From CAZCPB01 sp044223975 (GTDB taxonomy: Bacteria > Planctomycetota > Phycisphaerae > Phycisphaerales > UBA1924), in assembly GCA_044223975.1 (NCBI GenBank), contig JBGALI010000013.1, forward strand, positions 76,782-140,781: DNA of 64,000 nt. The letters are read 5' to 3'. The notes beneath the pieces were generated by a model. It was not told where the DNA came from, searched no databases, and saw nothing but the letters and a program-made list of their open reading frames with translations. Each line of letters starts with the position of its first letter. Positions within the stretch are counted from its first letter, which is position 1. Made by a program: the position numbers and the translations under genes. Shown piece after piece: positions 24,554 through 33,444 of the stretch.

Positions 24554-24946
24554 TCACGAACTCCCGACCAGCGCCGCGAGCTTCGCCTCGTTGCGCCAGT
24601 CCGCGGCAAGGACCGCCGGGTCCGACCCGACGCTCATTGTCGTCCCGGATGCCGAATGTGACACCACAACACGCTCGTGAACCGATCCGATGGTGAATGG
24701 CATCGCGTCGGCGATTGGACTCGCGGGTTGCGTCGGGCCGCGCCCGGGCGATCGCGAAAGTACGAACGCGCCGACACCCATCATCACGGTCACCCCGATC
24801 GCCACCGACGCCACGCGCAACCGACGCTGCGTGCGCCGCCGCCCCACCGCCGCGAGGAACGCCGCGGGAGGTTCGGCCGTGCGAACCGCGGGGCCGGGTG
24901 CGAGGCGATCGAGGGCCTGTTCGAGGCTGTCGTGCAGATCAGCCAT
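24554..24946 (-). CDS. probable anti-sigma factor, membrane-anchored
   Basis: A 130-residue protein; ATG 24946 has GGAGGT upstream. An N-terminal cytoplasmic helix-rich part (MADLHDSLEQALDRLAPGPA ... PPAAFLAAVGRRRTQRRLR) is followed by a single membrane segment (VASVAIGVTVMMGVGAFVLS, about 46-65) and a short external tail. It overlaps the end of an ECF sigma gene by 8 bp, which is the usual arrangement for an anti-sigma factor. There is no HxxxCxxC zinc motif, so it would not be a zinc-type anti-sigma. The role is inferred from position and topology. Confidence 0.6.
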   Translation of the reverse strand: MADLHDSLEQALDRLAPGPAVRTAEPPAAFLAAVGRRRTQRRLRVASVAIGVTVMMGVGAFVLSRSPGRGPTQPASPIADAMPFTIGSVHERVVVSHSASGTTMSVGSDPAVLAADWRNEAKLAALVGSS

Positions 24947-25505
24947 GCAGCACCTCCATGGGATTGGCGCGAGGCGTTGGTCCCGCCGGCGCATCGTTGA
25001 GCGACCGGCGCAAGGTCTCGATCGCGGCTCGGTACCGTGCCGCCGCGGTGTTGCGGTTCAGGGCCAGGGCCAGGGCGATCTGGTCGAACGTCAGCCCCGA
25101 GACGTGCTTGAGCGTGACGATCTCGCGGAGCCGCCGCGGCAGGGAATCAAGGGCGATCTGAAGGTCGTCGCGCGAGCCGAGGGCCGGTGGAATTTCCTCA
25201 CGGTGGGCACGCAGCGCGAGCCGGGCCCGCTCCCGGCGGTCGGCGCGGATCGCGTTCAGCGCCTCGCGTCGCGCCAGAATTGTCAGCCACGCCGCCACAT
25301 CTGCCACACCTTTGATCGTCGCGCGGTCGAGCGCGACCACGCGGCAGAAGACCGACTGCACCACGTCATCGGGCGAGAGCCGCGGCGGCAGGATCGCCCG
25401 GGCGTACGCCAGGAGGCGCGGCGCGTGACGCTCCCAAAGCAGACGCGCGGCGGGCTCGTGCCCGTCGCGCGTCTCGACCAGCAGTTGACGGTCGTCCATC
25501 AGCAT
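24939..25505 (-). CDS. ECF-family RNA polymerase sigma factor
   Basis: A 188-residue sigma-70-family factor. Region 2: LLWERHAPRLLAYARAILPPRLSPDDVVQSVFCRVV. Region 4: LDSLPRRLREIVTLKHVSGLTFDQIALALALNRNTAAARYRAAIETLRRSL, ending in the helix-turn-helix. There is no region 1.1 or 3, as usual in ECF. The ATG at 25505 (MLMDDRQ) is used; the ATG at 25499 is an alternative. It lies 16 bp after a secreted-protein gene and overlaps the putative anti-sigma gene. Target promoters cannot be inferred. Confidence 0.85.
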   Translation of the reverse strand: MLMDDRQLLVETRDGHEPAARLLWERHAPRLLAYARAILPPRLSPDDVVQSVFCRVVALDRATIKGVADVAAWLTILARREALNAIRADRRERARLALRAHREEIPPALGSRDDLQIALDSLPRRLREIVTLKHVSGLTFDQIALALALNRNTAAARYRAAIETLRRSLNDAPAGPTPRANPMEVLHG

Positions 25506-25521
25506 CCGATCGTCGGCTCCA

Positions 25522-26598
25522 TTACTTTGCCGCGGGGGTGTACTTCTCGACCGAAGCGATGGTTGCACGCAGCGTGGACCTGAACTTCTGGGCCGACCCG
25601 AAGGACTTCTCCAGCGACGGGCACAGCTGCTGCGCGAGCGGGCCGAAGGCTCCGGACGAGACCTTCTGGTAGATTTCTTTGAGTGACGCACCGTCGGAGT
25701 CAAGGTTCCACGCCGCGTAGATCTGCTCGTAGACCTTCCGCACCTTGGTTAGTTCGGCCTTCAGGCCGATCTCGTCGAGCTTCTGTATCTGATCGGGGAC
25801 CTTGTGGCCTTCGCCCTCGGACGACATGAACGACCCCAGGAGCTTGGCGATCTCCTCGCCGGCCTTGGGACCCCGGTACACCCGCTCGAGGTACGCGGGC
25901 ACCACCTGCCCTTCAAACGCCAGGGTGGCGCGGACTCTCATCGGGTCGGCGGTGTCCAGGCTCTTGAGCGACGCGAGGAGTTCGTCCCGCCCCGCCGCGG
26001 TCAGCGTGCCCGACGCCAGAACGGCCGCCACCTCCTCGCACGCCGAATTGGCGGTGGCGAACCCGACCAGTGAGCTGATCAGGACCCCGTCGCCCGAGAG
26101 CTGCCCCGCCCCGCGCGCCATCGCCGCTACGTACGCCGCGGCCGCGTCGGCGTTGCCCTTGGTCAGCTCCTGGTGCGCCGCCAGGCGCAGGAGGCGGTTG
26201 CCGTCGCGCATCTTCGAGAGGTGCGGGAGCACGGCCATGAACCCGTCGTCGTAGCGGATCTCAAAGTCGCAGCGCGGCTGCTTGCTGGCGAACACCAGCT
26301 CGCCCGCGACCGAGGAGAGCGTGGGCATGGCCGCCGCCTCGCGGTACGCGGCGGGGAGCGCGGAGACGTCGGTCCGCGTCCCCACCTGCGCCCAGTCGAT
26401 GGCGCGGAGCTTCTCGCCAACGTCCGAGGGGATCTGCACCCACGCGGGCCAGTAGACCAGGGCCGCGTTGGGCTGGGCGACCTGCCGGGGCGACGGCGGC
26501 ATGGCGTCCTGGGCCCTCGCGCCGGGCGCGGTGAAGGAGAGGGTGGCGGCAAGAATCACGGCGTTCAGGAGCACACGGGCTTGGATGACTCGGGGCAT
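25522..26598 (-). CDS. secreted protein of unknown function upstream of the sigma gene
   Basis: A 358-residue exported protein. The ATG at 26598 has GGAGGA about 10 nt upstream and begins a typical Sec signal (RVIQARVLLNAVILAATLSFTAPGARAQ, cleavage near ARA-QD at about 29). The mature part is mostly alpha-helical (LRLAAHQELTKGNADAAAAYVAAMARGAG; EEVAAVLASGTLTAAGRDELLASLKSLD; LQKLDEIGLKAELTKVRKVYEQIY). No family or catalytic motif recognised. It is the first gene of a three-gene run with the ECF sigma factor and its putative anti-sigma, so it may sense or respond to the same signal. Confidence 0.75.
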   Translation of the reverse strand: MPRVIQARVLLNAVILAATLSFTAPGARAQDAMPPSPRQVAQPNAALVYWPAWVQIPSDVGEKLRAIDWAQVGTRTDVSALPAAYREAAAMPTLSSVAGELVFASKQPRCDFEIRYDDGFMAVLPHLSKMRDGNRLLRLAAHQELTKGNADAAAAYVAAMARGAGQLSGDGVLISSLVGFATANSACEEVAAVLASGTLTAAGRDELLASLKSLDTADPMRVRATLAFEGQVVPAYLERVYRGPKAGEEIAKLLGSFMSSEGEGHKVPDQIQKLDEIGLKAELTKVRKVYEQIYAAWNLDSDGASLKEIYQKVSSGAFGPLAQQLCPSLEKSFGSAQKFRSTLRATIASVEKYTPAAK

Positions 26599-26721
26599 CG
26601 GTTGGTTCCTCCGGGGGGTGTAACGGGTTCTCCGAGAGCATGACACCACGCGGCACCTTCTGTGTGCCTCGGAACCCCGAATTCCTGGATATCGGCCCGG
26701 GTGCAGGGCGAGCCCGCCCGG

Positions 26722-26727
26722 TACGCT
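26722..26727 (+). promoter_or_regulatory. -10 box (TACGCT), probable leaderless promoter
   Basis: TACGCT ends 7 nt before the ATG at 26735. The intervening GTCCCCC holds no Shine-Dalgarno. Confidence 0.5.
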
Positions 26728-26734
26728 GTCCCCC

Positions 26735-27100
26735 ATGATTCCCCGCTGGCTCGGAACGCTGCTCCTGCTCATCGCGTCCAATTCGTTCATGACCTTTGCG
26801 TGGTATTACCACGTGAAGCAGAAGACCTGGCCGCTGCTGGTCGCCATCGGCATCTCGTGGCTCATCGCGCTGCCCGAGTACATCCTGCAGGTCCCGGCCA
26901 ACCGCATGGGCCACATCGACCGCGGCGGGCCGTTCACGCTCTCTCAGCTCAAGATCATGCAGGAAGCCATAACCCTGGTGGTTTTCACGCTCTTTACGAT
27001 CTTCGTCGCCCACGAGCGGCCCCGGGTGACCGACTACATCGCGTTCGCGCTGATCTTTGCCGCGGTCGCCGTGGCGATGATGGGACGGGGGCAGGCATGA
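26735..27100 (+). CDS. DUF486 small membrane protein
   Basis: A 121-residue, four-helix integral membrane protein. Signature segments are LLLLIASNSFMTFAWYYHVK, ALPEYILQVPANRMGH, FTLSQLKIMQEAITLVVFTLFTIF and a final hydrophobic helix. These match the DUF486 family (small, four TM, related in topology to the DMT/EmrE-like exporters). No function is established for the family. The stop overlaps the ATG of the next gene (ATGA), so they are translationally coupled. Confidence 0.85.
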   Translation: MIPRWLGTLLLLIASNSFMTFAWYYHVKQKTWPLLVAIGISWLIALPEYILQVPANRMGHIDRGGPFTLSQLKIMQEAITLVVFTLFTIFVAHERPRVTDYIAFALIFAAVAVAMMGRGQA

Positions 27101-28656
27101 GCTCTCCCATCGCCAGCGAAACGATCGGCGAAGCCTCGCCCCCCAAGTGGGTGCAGTGGTCCGGGATGGCGCTGGGGCCGCTGGCGGCGCTGGCGATGTA
27201 CCACTTTGTCCCGAGCGCCGGGGCCGACGGCGGTGGGCTCTCCGACGCGGGGCGCGCGGTGGTGGCGGTCGGCACGCTCATGGCCGTGTGGTGGATCACC
27301 GAGGCGCTGCCGATCGAGGCGACCAGCCTGCTGCCGCTGGTGCTGTTCCCCGTGCTGGGCGTCAACTCGATGGATCAGGCCGCCGCGCCGTACGCCAGCA
27401 AGGAGATCTACCTGTTTATGGGCGGGTTCATGCTCGGCGCCGCCATGGAGCGATGGGGGCTGCACACGCGGATCGCCCTGGTCACCATGTCGATCGTCGG
27501 GACCTCGCCGCTCATGCTGATCGCGGGGCTGATGCTCGTGACCGGGCTGATCAGCATGTGGGTCAGCAACACTGCCACCACCGTCGTGATGCTGCCCATC
27601 GGCATGAGCGTCGTGAAGACCGCGCTGGCGGGCGCTGCCCACGGCGGCGCTCCCGATCACGACGGCTCCCACGCCAGGGGGATCCGCAACTTTGCGACCT
27701 GCGTGGTGCTGGGCATCGCGTACGCGGCATCGATCGGGGGCGTGGGCACGCTGATCGGCACGCCGCCCAACACCTATTTCGCGGGTTTCTTCGAGAAGGC
27801 CGTCGGTCAGACCTTCAGCTTCGACCGCTGGCTGTGGGTGGGCCTGCCGCTGCTGGGCCTGTTCCTCCCGCTGGCGTGGGTGATCCTGGCGCTCGTGGTG
27901 TTCCCGGTGCGCGGGGCGAAAATCAGCGGGGCCCGCCGTCTCATCCGCGAGCAGCTCGCGGCCCTGGGGCCCATGCGCGCCACGGAATGGGCGACACTGG
28001 CGACGTTCCTCGCGGCGGCCGGGGCGTGGATCTTCAGGCCCCAGCTCTGCCGCGTGCTCGGCCTGGTCCGCAAGGACGCCCAGGGCGGCGAGACGCTGCT
28101 CCTGACCGACTCGGGCATCGCCATCACCGCGGCGCTATTGCTCTTTGCCGTGCCCGTGAGCGTGAAGGAGCGGCGGTTCGTGCTCGACTGGCCCACCGCG
28201 TCGCGCCTGCCGTGGGGCGTGCTGCTGCTTTTCGGAGGCGGGATCTCGCTCGCCGACGCCATGACATCTTCAGGGTGCAACGTCTACCTGGGATCGATGT
28301 TCACGGGGCTGCAGCACCTGCCGGTGTGGCTGATGATCCTGGTGATCGCGGCGACCGTGACGTTCGTGAGCGAACTGGCGAGCAACATCGCCGTGACGGC
28401 GGCGATGCTGCCGGTGATGCGGGCCGTTGAGGTCAAGCTCAATCTGGCGCCGGGGACGCTGCTGATCCCGACCACGCTGGCGGCAAGCTGCGGGTTCATG
28501 CTCCCGGTCGCGACGGCACCCAACGCTTTGGCGTTCGCGACCGGGCACGCGTCGATGCGGTCGATGCTGCGCGTCGGGTTCCTGCTCGACCTGGTGGGGA
28601 TCGGCCTGATCACCCTCATCACGGTGACGCTGGGGTCTCGGGCGCTGGCTCCGTAG
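27097..28656 (+). CDS. DASS-family dicarboxylate/Na+ (SLC13-type) transporter
   Basis: A 519-residue integral membrane transporter with about 11-12 segments. Two inverted-repeat signature loops are present: SMWVSNTATTVVMLPIGMSV (the SNT motif) and FVSELASNIAVTAAMLPVMRAV. IGGVGTLIGTPPNTYFAGFF is a substrate-binding turn and PLGLLLLFGGG-type sequence is replaced by LPWGVLLLFGGGISLADA. The family imports di- and tricarboxylates such as succinate, malate or citrate with Na+. Which anion this one takes cannot be said. It overlaps the DUF486 gene by 4 bp and its 3' end overlaps a convergent lipoprotein gene by 38 bp. Confidence 0.92.
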   Translation: MSSPIASETIGEASPPKWVQWSGMALGPLAALAMYHFVPSAGADGGGLSDAGRAVVAVGTLMAVWWITEALPIEATSLLPLVLFPVLGVNSMDQAAAPYASKEIYLFMGGFMLGAAMERWGLHTRIALVTMSIVGTSPLMLIAGLMLVTGLISMWVSNTATTVVMLPIGMSVVKTALAGAAHGGAPDHDGSHARGIRNFATCVVLGIAYAASIGGVGTLIGTPPNTYFAGFFEKAVGQTFSFDRWLWVGLPLLGLFLPLAWVILALVVFPVRGAKISGARRLIREQLAALGPMRATEWATLATFLAAAGAWIFRPQLCRVLGLVRKDAQGGETLLLTDSGIAITAALLLFAVPVSVKERRFVLDWPTASRLPWGVLLLFGGGISLADAMTSSGCNVYLGSMFTGLQHLPVWLMILVIAATVTFVSELASNIAVTAAMLPVMRAVEVKLNLAPGTLLIPTTLAASCGFMLPVATAPNALAFATGHASMRSMLRVGFLLDLVGIGLITLITVTLGSRALAP

Positions 28657-29263
28657 TCTCCGGCGCGATGGGCTGCTCCAGAGTCTCCCGCAGCTTCTGA
28701 GCCAGCCGCGCGGCAAGCAGCGGGTCCTGCTCGATGGGCACGGTGTAGGTGGGCCACATGTTGCGGGCCCGCAGTTCGGGATCCATCGTCTGCGTGCCGC
28801 GTCGTACCGCCCGCGCCGGGACGCGCCTGCCGGGCCGCTCGTATCGCTCGATAACGACCTCGAAGCGGCACACCAGCGCTTCTTTAGTCTCGCGCAGATC
28901 CGGGACCGGCGCATCGTCGGGCGGCGCGGGCTCGGTCGGGTGCGGCGCAAAGGTCACGCGCACCCGGCGTTGCTCAAAGTTGAGCGTGTCGTCCAGCTCC
29001 TGCTCGAACGTGCTCTGATCGGGGTCCCATGGCGTGAAGATGCCCGAGGAGGGCCTGGCGTTGGTCGAGATCACGCCCGCCGCGGCGTCCACGCGGTCGA
29101 TGTGGAAGCGGTATTCGCGCACGACCGTGCGGGCCGCGGCGAACGCCCGCTGGTACTCGCCGGCGGGGACTTCGACCTCGACCGAGGTTGGTTCCGAAGC
29201 GCACGCGCCCAGCAGCAATGCGGGGGCGGCAACCGCGAGAGATGAAAGACGTCGGAGGTTCAC
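28619..29263 (-). CDS. lipoprotein of unknown function
   Basis: A 214-residue lipoprotein. GTG 29263 is chosen because a TATGCT -10 box lies 9 nt before it; the earlier GTG at 29272 lies directly against that box. The signal ends with the lipobox LLGAC (MNLRRLSSLAVAAPALLLGAC). The mature part has a compact alpha/beta region (VEVPAGEYQRAFAAARTVVREYRFHIDRVDAAAGVISTNA), a feature seen in small outer-membrane lipoproteins. A Pro/Thr/Glu-rich tail follows. It overlaps the 3' end of the DASS gene by 38 bp in antisense. Function unknown. Confidence 0.72.
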   Translation of the reverse strand: MNLRRLSSLAVAAPALLLGACASEPTSVEVEVPAGEYQRAFAAARTVVREYRFHIDRVDAAAGVISTNARPSSGIFTPWDPDQSTFEQELDDTLNFEQRRVRVTFAPHPTEPAPPDDAPVPDLRETKEALVCRFEVVIERYERPGRRVPARAVRRGTQTMDPELRARNMWPTYTVPIEQDPLLAARLAQKLRETLEQPIAPETTEPAPETPASP

Positions 29264-29272
29264 GCGGAGCAC

Positions 29273-29278
29273 AGCATA
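29273..29278 (-). promoter_or_regulatory. -10 box (TATGCT), probable leaderless promoter
   Basis: On the minus strand TATGCT ends 9 nt before the GTG at 29263, with no Shine-Dalgarno. Confidence 0.45.
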
Positions 29279-29297
29279 GCGAGTGTCGTGGCTCTCT

Positions 29298-30908
29298 TCA
29301 CCGAGCCGCGGCGCGGATGTGGTCCCACGCCTCGCGGACGTGCCGCTCCTGCGTGGCCGTCGCGCCGATGGCCATGCGGAGGATCAACCGCCCCGCGAGC
29401 GGGTTTCGGTGACCATCTTTGGATTCGGCAACCCTGGGCAACACGGTGTGGGTCAGGTAGATACGGCCGGCGCGGTTCAGCGATTCCATCAGGGCCTTGT
29501 TGCGGGCATCGCTCTCAGAACCCTCTCCCTTGAGCCGGAAGCACACGAGGTTCAGCGTTCGCTCGGCGGCGATCTCGAAGCGGCTGTCGGTACGGACCAG
29601 CTCCTCGAACACCGCGGCAAGGCGCACGTGCTCGCGGATGTAGGCCCGCAGACCTTCGACCCCGTAGTGCCGGATCACGAACCAGAGCTTCAGCGAGCGG
29701 AAGCGCCGGCCCAGCGGGATCTGCCAGTCGCGGTAGTCGATCACCTTGCCCGTGTCGGTCGCCGCGTTGCGCAGGTACTCGGGGGTGATGGAAAGGGCGT
29801 TGACGATGGCCGCGCGGTCGGCGGTCCAGAAGCAGTTGCAGTCGAAGTTGGTCAGCAGCCACTTGTGGGGGTTGAAGGCAAAGGAGTCGACATGCTCCAC
29901 GCCGCGAAGCATCCCGCGGAACTCGGGGCACACGCAGGCCGCGCCCGCGTGGGCGGCGTCGATGTGGAACCAAACCTTTGCCGGCGTACCAGGAACAGCC
30001 TCGGTGGACCGTCTGATCGCCGCGGCAATCCCGTCGATCGGGTCGAGGGCCGTCGTGCTGGTCGTCCCGACCGAGGCGCACACGAAGAAGGGTACGCGCC
30101 CCTCGACCAGGTCCTGCGCGATCGCTTCTTCGAGCAGGTCGGCCCGCATGGCCATGCGATCATCGACATCGATCAACCGCACGTGCTCGCGGTCATCGGG
30201 CCCCTTCGCGATCCCCGCGATCATCGCGGCCTTGATCACCGACGAGTGCGCCTGCGTCGAGGTGTACGCGACCAGGTGGGGCGCCGACCCGCGCAGCCCC
30301 AGCGGCTCGACACCGAGGTCTGAGTCAGGACCCGCACCGTCTGACTGAGCCGTGACGTTGGCGCCGACCACTCGATGAGCGTGCCGCGCCCGCTCCCGCG
30401 CCGCGATCATCGCCACCAGCGTCGCCTCGCTCGCGGTCCCTTCGATCACTCCCCCACCGCTCGGCGAAGTCGAAAGAAACCGCTCCGGCAGCCCGATCAT
30501 CCCCGCCAGCCAGTCGAGCATGCGTGTTTCAAGTTCCGTGCACGCCGGGCTCGTCGCCCACAGCATGCCCTGGACGCCCAGCCCCGCGCTCAGAAGCTCG
30601 GCGAGCACGCCCGGGGCGCTCGAATTGGCCGGGAAATACGCGAAGAAGTTGGGGGATTGCCAGTGCGTGATGCCCGGCAGGATGATCGAATCCAGGTCGC
30701 GGAAGATCGCGTCCCACGTCCGCGGCTCGCCGCGCTCCGGCGGCGCGAACGGCAGCTTCGCCAGCACATCGCCGGGCTTGGCCTGCGAGAGGACCGGGAA
30801 GGATTCGGCGCGCTCCCAGTAGTCGGCGATCCAGTCGACCATGCGGTGGCCGAGGCGGCGGAAGTCGTCGGGGGGCATGTGACGCGCAGCTTGATTCTGG
30901 GGGCTCAT
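29298..30908 (-). CDS. group II PLP-dependent amino-acid decarboxylase (aromatic type)
   Basis: A 536-residue fold-type I enzyme. The start at 30908 (MSPQNQAARHMPPDDFRRLG) is the most likely. Family signatures: HRMVDWIADYW, GITHWQSPNFFAYFPANSS, LETRMLDWLAGMIGLP, GGGVIEGTASEATLVAMIAARE, HSSVIKAAMIAGI, WFHIDAAHAGAACVCPEFR (Asp and the stacking His region) and the PLP-binding Lys in SFAFNPHKWLLTNFDCNCFW (near residue 346). It matches aromatic-L-amino-acid/tyrosine/tryptophan decarboxylases, which release CO2 to form an amine. Trp, Tyr, DOPA or other substrates cannot be told apart here. It stands alone, with no transporter next to it. Confidence 0.92.
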   Translation of the reverse strand: MSPQNQAARHMPPDDFRRLGHRMVDWIADYWERAESFPVLSQAKPGDVLAKLPFAPPERGEPRTWDAIFRDLDSIILPGITHWQSPNFFAYFPANSSAPGVLAELLSAGLGVQGMLWATSPACTELETRMLDWLAGMIGLPERFLSTSPSGGGVIEGTASEATLVAMIAARERARHAHRVVGANVTAQSDGAGPDSDLGVEPLGLRGSAPHLVAYTSTQAHSSVIKAAMIAGIAKGPDDREHVRLIDVDDRMAMRADLLEEAIAQDLVEGRVPFFVCASVGTTSTTALDPIDGIAAAIRRSTEAVPGTPAKVWFHIDAAHAGAACVCPEFRGMLRGVEHVDSFAFNPHKWLLTNFDCNCFWTADRAAIVNALSITPEYLRNAATDTGKVIDYRDWQIPLGRRFRSLKLWFVIRHYGVEGLRAYIREHVRLAAVFEELVRTDSRFEIAAERTLNLVCFRLKGEGSESDARNKALMESLNRAGRIYLTHTVLPRVAESKDGHRNPLAGRLILRMAIGATATQERHVREAWDHIRAAAR

Positions 30909-30971
30909 TACGATCAGAATAGCCTCGGACGCTCGGAACACCCCGCGAGAAGTCCCCGGATATTGCACTGC

Positions 30972-31571
30972 GTGAACCGAGCCATAGAGATTCTGGTGGC
31001 ATTGGCAATCGTCGTTCTGACGGCCTCAATCCTCTGGGATGGCCAACGTACCAAGATCGTGAGGTCGCAGCCGCTCGTCTCTCCAATTCAGGTCGTGAAC
31101 GTAGGGGGCTTCGTCATCGATCTCGCCGACGGAAGATCGTTCCGACTCGCTGGCATACGACCGCGCGCCAATGCGGAATCGACCGCGTGCGACACCGCAT
31201 ATCTCCAAGCCGCGTGCGCACAAGGAATCGAGGTGATCCGCGATCTTGGGGATGGCACCGCACTCATTCGATGCGAGCCATTCGTCGGGCCGCGCTGTGG
31301 CAATTCGGGCATCCTCGCCTGGTCAAGTCAGTGCTGCCTCAACGAACTCCTGCTGATTACAGGGCACGCGAGACTCGCCATTTCGGACCGGTTGAGTCCC
31401 ACGGAGCGGTGGCGCCTGCGCGCTTGCGAGTCGTTGATGCCCAACTACCCTTCGAACTACGTAGTACCGATCCATTCGAAACCGTGCATCTTGCCATACG
31501 ACAGGCAAGTCCTTGAACTTCAGGACTTGCGTTTCTCAGCTGGTCCTCAGTTCGATCCGCCTCCGAAGTAG
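30972..31571 (+). CDS. hypothetical membrane-anchored protein
   Basis: A 199-residue protein starting at GTG 30972 with a hydrophobic anchor or signal (AIEILVALAIVVLTASILW, about 4-22). The rest is extracytoplasmic and Cys-rich: about eight cysteines, some in pairs (SSQCCLNELL). One segment (VIDLADGRSFRLAGIRPRANAE) resembles the first strands of staphylococcal-nuclease-like domains, but the catalytic residues are not evident. Codon use is less GC-biased than its neighbours'. No function. Ends 2 bp before the convergent M3 peptidase stop. Confidence 0.5.
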   Translation: MNRAIEILVALAIVVLTASILWDGQRTKIVRSQPLVSPIQVVNVGGFVIDLADGRSFRLAGIRPRANAESTACDTAYLQAACAQGIEVIRDLGDGTALIRCEPFVGPRCGNSGILAWSSQCCLNELLLITGHARLAISDRLSPTERWRLRACESLMPNYPSNYVVPIHSKPCILPYDRQVLELQDLRFSAGPQFDPPPK

Positions 31572-31573
31572 CC

Positions 31574-33349
31574 TCACTCCGGCAACTTCTCCAACTCCCG
31601 CTCCACCCGCTCGACCAACCGGGACACCGTCGCCGGCCCGAAATCAAACTTCAGCCCCGCCGCGGCGAACAGGTCCGGCAGCGGCCGGCTGCCGCCCAGC
31701 GACAGCGCCCGCGTGTACAGTTCGACGGCCTTCTTCTCTCCCTGCTCGAGGGAGATCAACCACAGGCCAAGGGCCCCCAGCTGCGCGATGCCGTACTCGA
31801 TGTAGTAGAACGGGTAATCGAAGATGTGCTTCTGGCGGTGCCAGTGGTTGGCGCGGGCGGTTTCCAGGCCGCGCCAGTCGACCGCGTGGCCGAAGCGGTC
31901 GTCGAGCGTCAGCCAAAACGCCCGGCGCTGGTCGCGCGTGTGCGTCGGGTTGGCGTAGATCCAGTGCTGGAACGCGTCGATCGTCGCGATCCACGGCAGG
32001 ACCGACACGGCGCTCTCGATCTGGTGGCGGCGGGCCCGCGCCAGCTGCACCTCGTCGGCGTAGTACGCGCCCGGGTCGCCCCAGTGGTTCAGCGTGATCA
32101 TCTCCATGCTCATGCTCGCCACCTCGGCGAACTCCATGGGCGAGGAGCGGTAGGCCAGCAGCGGCTCGTCGATGCACAGCATCGAGTGGAACGCGTGACC
32201 CGCCTCGTGCAGCATCGTCGAGACGTCGTGCTGCATGCCCGCGGCGTTCATGAAGATGAACGGCCGGCGCGAGCGGTCGAGCATGTACTGGTACCCGCCG
32301 GGCGCCTTGCCCTTGCGGCTGTCAAGGTCCAGGCAGGCGCCGTCCACCGGCCCCTTGGCGTTGGCGCCGTCGCCCAGCGAGCGGAACATCTCGCCCAGGC
32401 GCGGGTCCAGGCGATCGAACACCACGCGCGACTTGTTCACCAGGTCCACGCCGCCGCTGAACGGCCGCAGCGGCGCGCGGCCCTTGATGTCAACCGCCAG
32501 GTCCCACGGCCGCAGGGCATCGACCTTCAGTGCCCGCTTGCGCTGCTCGTCGAGCCGCCGGATCAGCGGCACCACGGCCTTCTCGCACCCGGCGTGGAAG
32601 TCGAAGCACTCTTTGGGGCCGTAGTCGAAACGGTGCTTGCTCTTGAAGGTGTACTCGATGTAATCGTCGAACCCGGCGTTCCTGGCGACCTTGTGCCGCA
32701 GGCCGAGCATCTCGTCGAAAATGGCGTCGACCGTGTCCGCATCCTTCAGACGCCGCTCCGACACGGCGCGCCACGCTCCCTCGCGCACGGCCCGGTCGGT
32801 GCTCTCGGCGTAGCGGGCCATCTGCGGGAACGTCTGCTCGCGCCCGTCGAACACGGCGGTCATCGCGCCCACGGTCTGGTCGAATTTCTGCGCCAGCAGG
32901 GTCAGCTCGGTCTCGAGCGGCACGTTCTCCGGCCGGAACAGCGCCACATCGGCCTCGGTGTCGCGGGCCAGCACCATGAACCGGTCGCCGCGCTCAGGGG
33001 CCTCGACCAGCCGGTGCTCCTTGGTCATCGCCACCTGGCGCTTGTCGAGCTCGAACGACAGCGGCTTGAACTTCGGCGGCACATCCTCGATGTACGCGCT
33101 GTACGCCTGCTGCGTCGCCTTGTCCTCCGTGTCGCACGTCATGGCGATGTACAGCATCGCCCGGGCCTCGCCGCACGCGGCCTCGAGTTCCCCGCGGTCG
33201 ATCAGCCACCGCTCCAGCTCGGCGCGGCTGCGCACCGGCCGCTCCAGCAGCGCCAGCAGCAGCGGCTCGATCTGACCCCAGCTGGTGCCGTCAAAGCTCG
33301 CGGGCACGAACGGCGCTGGCTTGGGACGTGCGGTCGGGATTGCGGTCAT
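31574..33349 (-). CDS. M3-family oligoendopeptidase
   Basis: A 591-residue zinc metallopeptidase; ATG 33349 has GGAG 7 nt upstream. The active-site motif DVSTMLHEAGHAFHSML (HExxH near residue 378-382) and a downstream glutamate in SPMEFAEVASMSMEMI fit family M3 (oligoendopeptidase F/PepF side, given the length and the absence of a signal peptide). A helical N-terminal lid domain precedes it. It cleaves short peptides in the cytoplasm. Conserved segments near the C-terminus (FDYPFYYIEYGIAQLGALGLW and LFAAAGLKFDFG) agree with the oligoendopeptidase F subfamily. Monocistronic. Confidence 0.93.
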   Translation of the reverse strand: MTAIPTARPKPAPFVPASFDGTSWGQIEPLLLALLERPVRSRAELERWLIDRGELEAACGEARAMLYIAMTCDTEDKATQQAYSAYIEDVPPKFKPLSFELDKRQVAMTKEHRLVEAPERGDRFMVLARDTEADVALFRPENVPLETELTLLAQKFDQTVGAMTAVFDGREQTFPQMARYAESTDRAVREGAWRAVSERRLKDADTVDAIFDEMLGLRHKVARNAGFDDYIEYTFKSKHRFDYGPKECFDFHAGCEKAVVPLIRRLDEQRKRALKVDALRPWDLAVDIKGRAPLRPFSGGVDLVNKSRVVFDRLDPRLGEMFRSLGDGANAKGPVDGACLDLDSRKGKAPGGYQYMLDRSRRPFIFMNAAGMQHDVSTMLHEAGHAFHSMLCIDEPLLAYRSSPMEFAEVASMSMEMITLNHWGDPGAYYADEVQLARARRHQIESAVSVLPWIATIDAFQHWIYANPTHTRDQRRAFWLTLDDRFGHAVDWRGLETARANHWHRQKHIFDYPFYYIEYGIAQLGALGLWLISLEQGEKKAVELYTRALSLGGSRPLPDLFAAAGLKFDFGPATVSRLVERVERELEKLPE

Positions 33350-33430
33350 GCGGATGCTCCGGGAATCGCCGATCGTAGCGGCGGGCCGGAGATGAACGCC
33401 GACCGGAGACACTTTCGCCGCACCACACGG

Positions 33431-33436
33431 TATCCT
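33431..33436 (+). promoter_or_regulatory. -10 box (TATCCT), probable leaderless promoter
   Basis: TATCCT ends 8 nt before the ATG at 33445. GCCGCGCC lies between them and has no Shine-Dalgarno. Confidence 0.5.
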
Positions 33437-33444
33437 GCCGCGCC

